Below are positions 63,480 to 64,000 of a stretch of DNA of 64,000 nt, piece by piece. Under the pieces are notes generated by a model. That model searched no databases and was not told the origin of the DNA. It saw only the letters and a list, made by a program, of their open reading frames with translations. Where the stretch lies: contig JAGHYV010000007.1 in NCBI GenBank assembly GCA_017743475.1, positions 1-64,000 of the forward strand, given 5' to 3'. Positions within the stretch are counted from its first letter, which is position 1; the number at the start of each line of letters is the position of its first letter. Source of the stretch: Roseiflexus sp. (lineage in GTDB: Bacteria > Chloroflexota > Chloroflexia > Chloroflexales > Roseiflexaceae). Position numbers and translations under genes: made by a program.

Positions 63480-63898
63480 AATAAGTAATCTGGTATAGCC
63501 TGCGCAGGCGGGCTTCGCCTTGCACAGGCGAGGGCTTATGGACTTTGAGTAATTATTCCCTCTAGCCCGCGCAGGTGGGTTTCGCCCCGCATAGCTGAGG
63601 GCTTATCGTAGGCGATAGGCGATGGTCGATAGGGTTGCCATTGGAGTTCGCGTTCCGCGCAGGCGGGCTTTGCCCTGGAAAGCCGAGGGCTTTAGCCCGA
63701 CGGCACAATGCGCATACCGGAATAAATTCTCAATTTCCATTAGCCCGATGGCTGGCAGTGATAGCGGATTTATTTCTCAATCTCCATTAGCCCGACAGTC
63801 AGCGCTCTTCTCGGCTATCAGCTATCAGCTATTGCTTATCGGCTATTCATTCAGCCCGACGGCACGAGGCATATACCGGATTAAATTCTCAATCTCCA
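63480..63898. repeat. Repeat-rich block with palindromic and tandem units
   Basis: The stretch has no recognisable gene. It begins with GCGCAGGCGGGCTTCGCC-type stems (several copies, 63497-63690; related to the elements near 24.2 and 39.2 kb). These alternate with GAGGGCTTA. Then three copies of a unit ending TTCTCAATCTCCATTAGCC (about 63730-63900) occur. The units are imperfect. Confidence 0.7.
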
Positions 63899-64000
63899 TC
63901 AGCGCGCCGGTTCCGCAATCGTGATCAGGCGATGGCTCATATCTACCACCTCACGCCCGACAATCACTTTATCGCCGATGCACGAAATCAGCGTGAGGCG
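63899..64000 (-). CDS. C-terminal end of a sortase-like protein (partial)
   Basis: The last 33 codons before the stop read RLTLISCIGDKVIVGREVV and end SHRLITIAEPAR. The LTLISC string with a Cys, followed by an Arg in a final strand, resembles the active site of sortases, which attach proteins to the cell envelope. The gene starts beyond the window. The assignment rests on a short stretch. Confidence 0.4.
   Translation of the reverse strand, partial: RLTLISCIGDKVIVGREVVDMSHRLITIAEPAR

Noticed and set aside
63480-63898. CRISPR array at the right-hand repeat block
   Set aside because: Units differ in length and sequence, spacers are not uniform, and no cas gene is present.

Overview
The window is bacterial, mostly about 60% GC, with long non-spliced genes, Shine-Dalgarno sites (GGAGG, AGGAG) before most starts, and several GTG starts. 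The mix of gene families (many GT-C membrane glycosyltransferase-like proteins, Uma2 nucleases, a spermidine-synthase-like membrane fusion, a DICT sensor protein) and the dispersed palindromic repeats resemble filamentous anoxygenic Chloroflexota such as Roseiflexus. That assignment is inference from family content and was not checked by any search. No rRNA, tRNA, CRISPR array or intact insertion sequence was recognised.

Layout. (1) 1-22.5 kb: a minus-strand surface-glycan region. In the direction of transcription it runs from a heptose kinase (hddA-like) and heptose phosphatase (gmhB-like), through a Wzz/tyrosine-kinase-like protein with a degenerate Walker A motif, an acetyltransferase, a broken GT39-like gene, a membrane GT2, a Tat-exported deacetylase-like protein, a membrane spermidine-synthase-like protein and a B12-binding radical SAM enzyme, to a GT2 and two GT-C-like membrane proteins. 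Between 4.2 and 7.8 kb a segmental duplication has produced chimeric and truncated genes around an inserted GT39 gene. (2) 22.6-26.2 kb: a ParA-type ATPase with a C-terminal zinc ribbon, a small helical protein, purA, and a TerC-like remnant. (3) 26-45 kb: mixed metabolism and envelope genes. These are a six-hairpin glycosidase lipoprotein, a SnoaL-like protein, a GT87-like membrane protein, FAH and C26 amidohydrolase genes, a thioredoxin-fold lipoprotein, Uma2, an FAD oxidoreductase, CcdA, Nudix, dCTP deaminase, a DICT protein, a PAS-STAS gene broken by two in-frame stops, and a metalloprotease lipoprotein with a frameshift. (4) 44.6-46 kb: 1.4 kb without a recognisable gene. (5) 46-60 kb: a compact, apparently complete Wzx/Wzy exopolysaccharide locus on the minus strand. 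It is headed by a histidine kinase, a LuxR-type response regulator and a lone receiver protein. Then come a Wzc-type tyrosine kinase with a Tyr-rich tail, flippase, polymerase, five glycosyltransferases, a PglC-like initiating sugar transferase and a NeuD/PglD-like acetyltransferase. (6) 60-64 kb: a small membrane protein, a frameshifted methyltransferase, a beta-lactamase-like hydrolase, a frameshifted Uma2 gene, a repeat-rich stretch, and the 3' end of a sortase-like gene at the window edge.

Two themes stand out. First, there is abundant gene decay: at least nine broken or chimeric genes in 64 kb, some with in-frame stops in otherwise open frames. Second, there is a layered surface-polysaccharide programme: two chain-length/tyrosine-kinase-type proteins of opposite apparent catalytic state, two heptose-pathway genes, and a two-component-controlled Wzy locus. 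Families of short palindromic and heptad repeats fill many intergenic regions.
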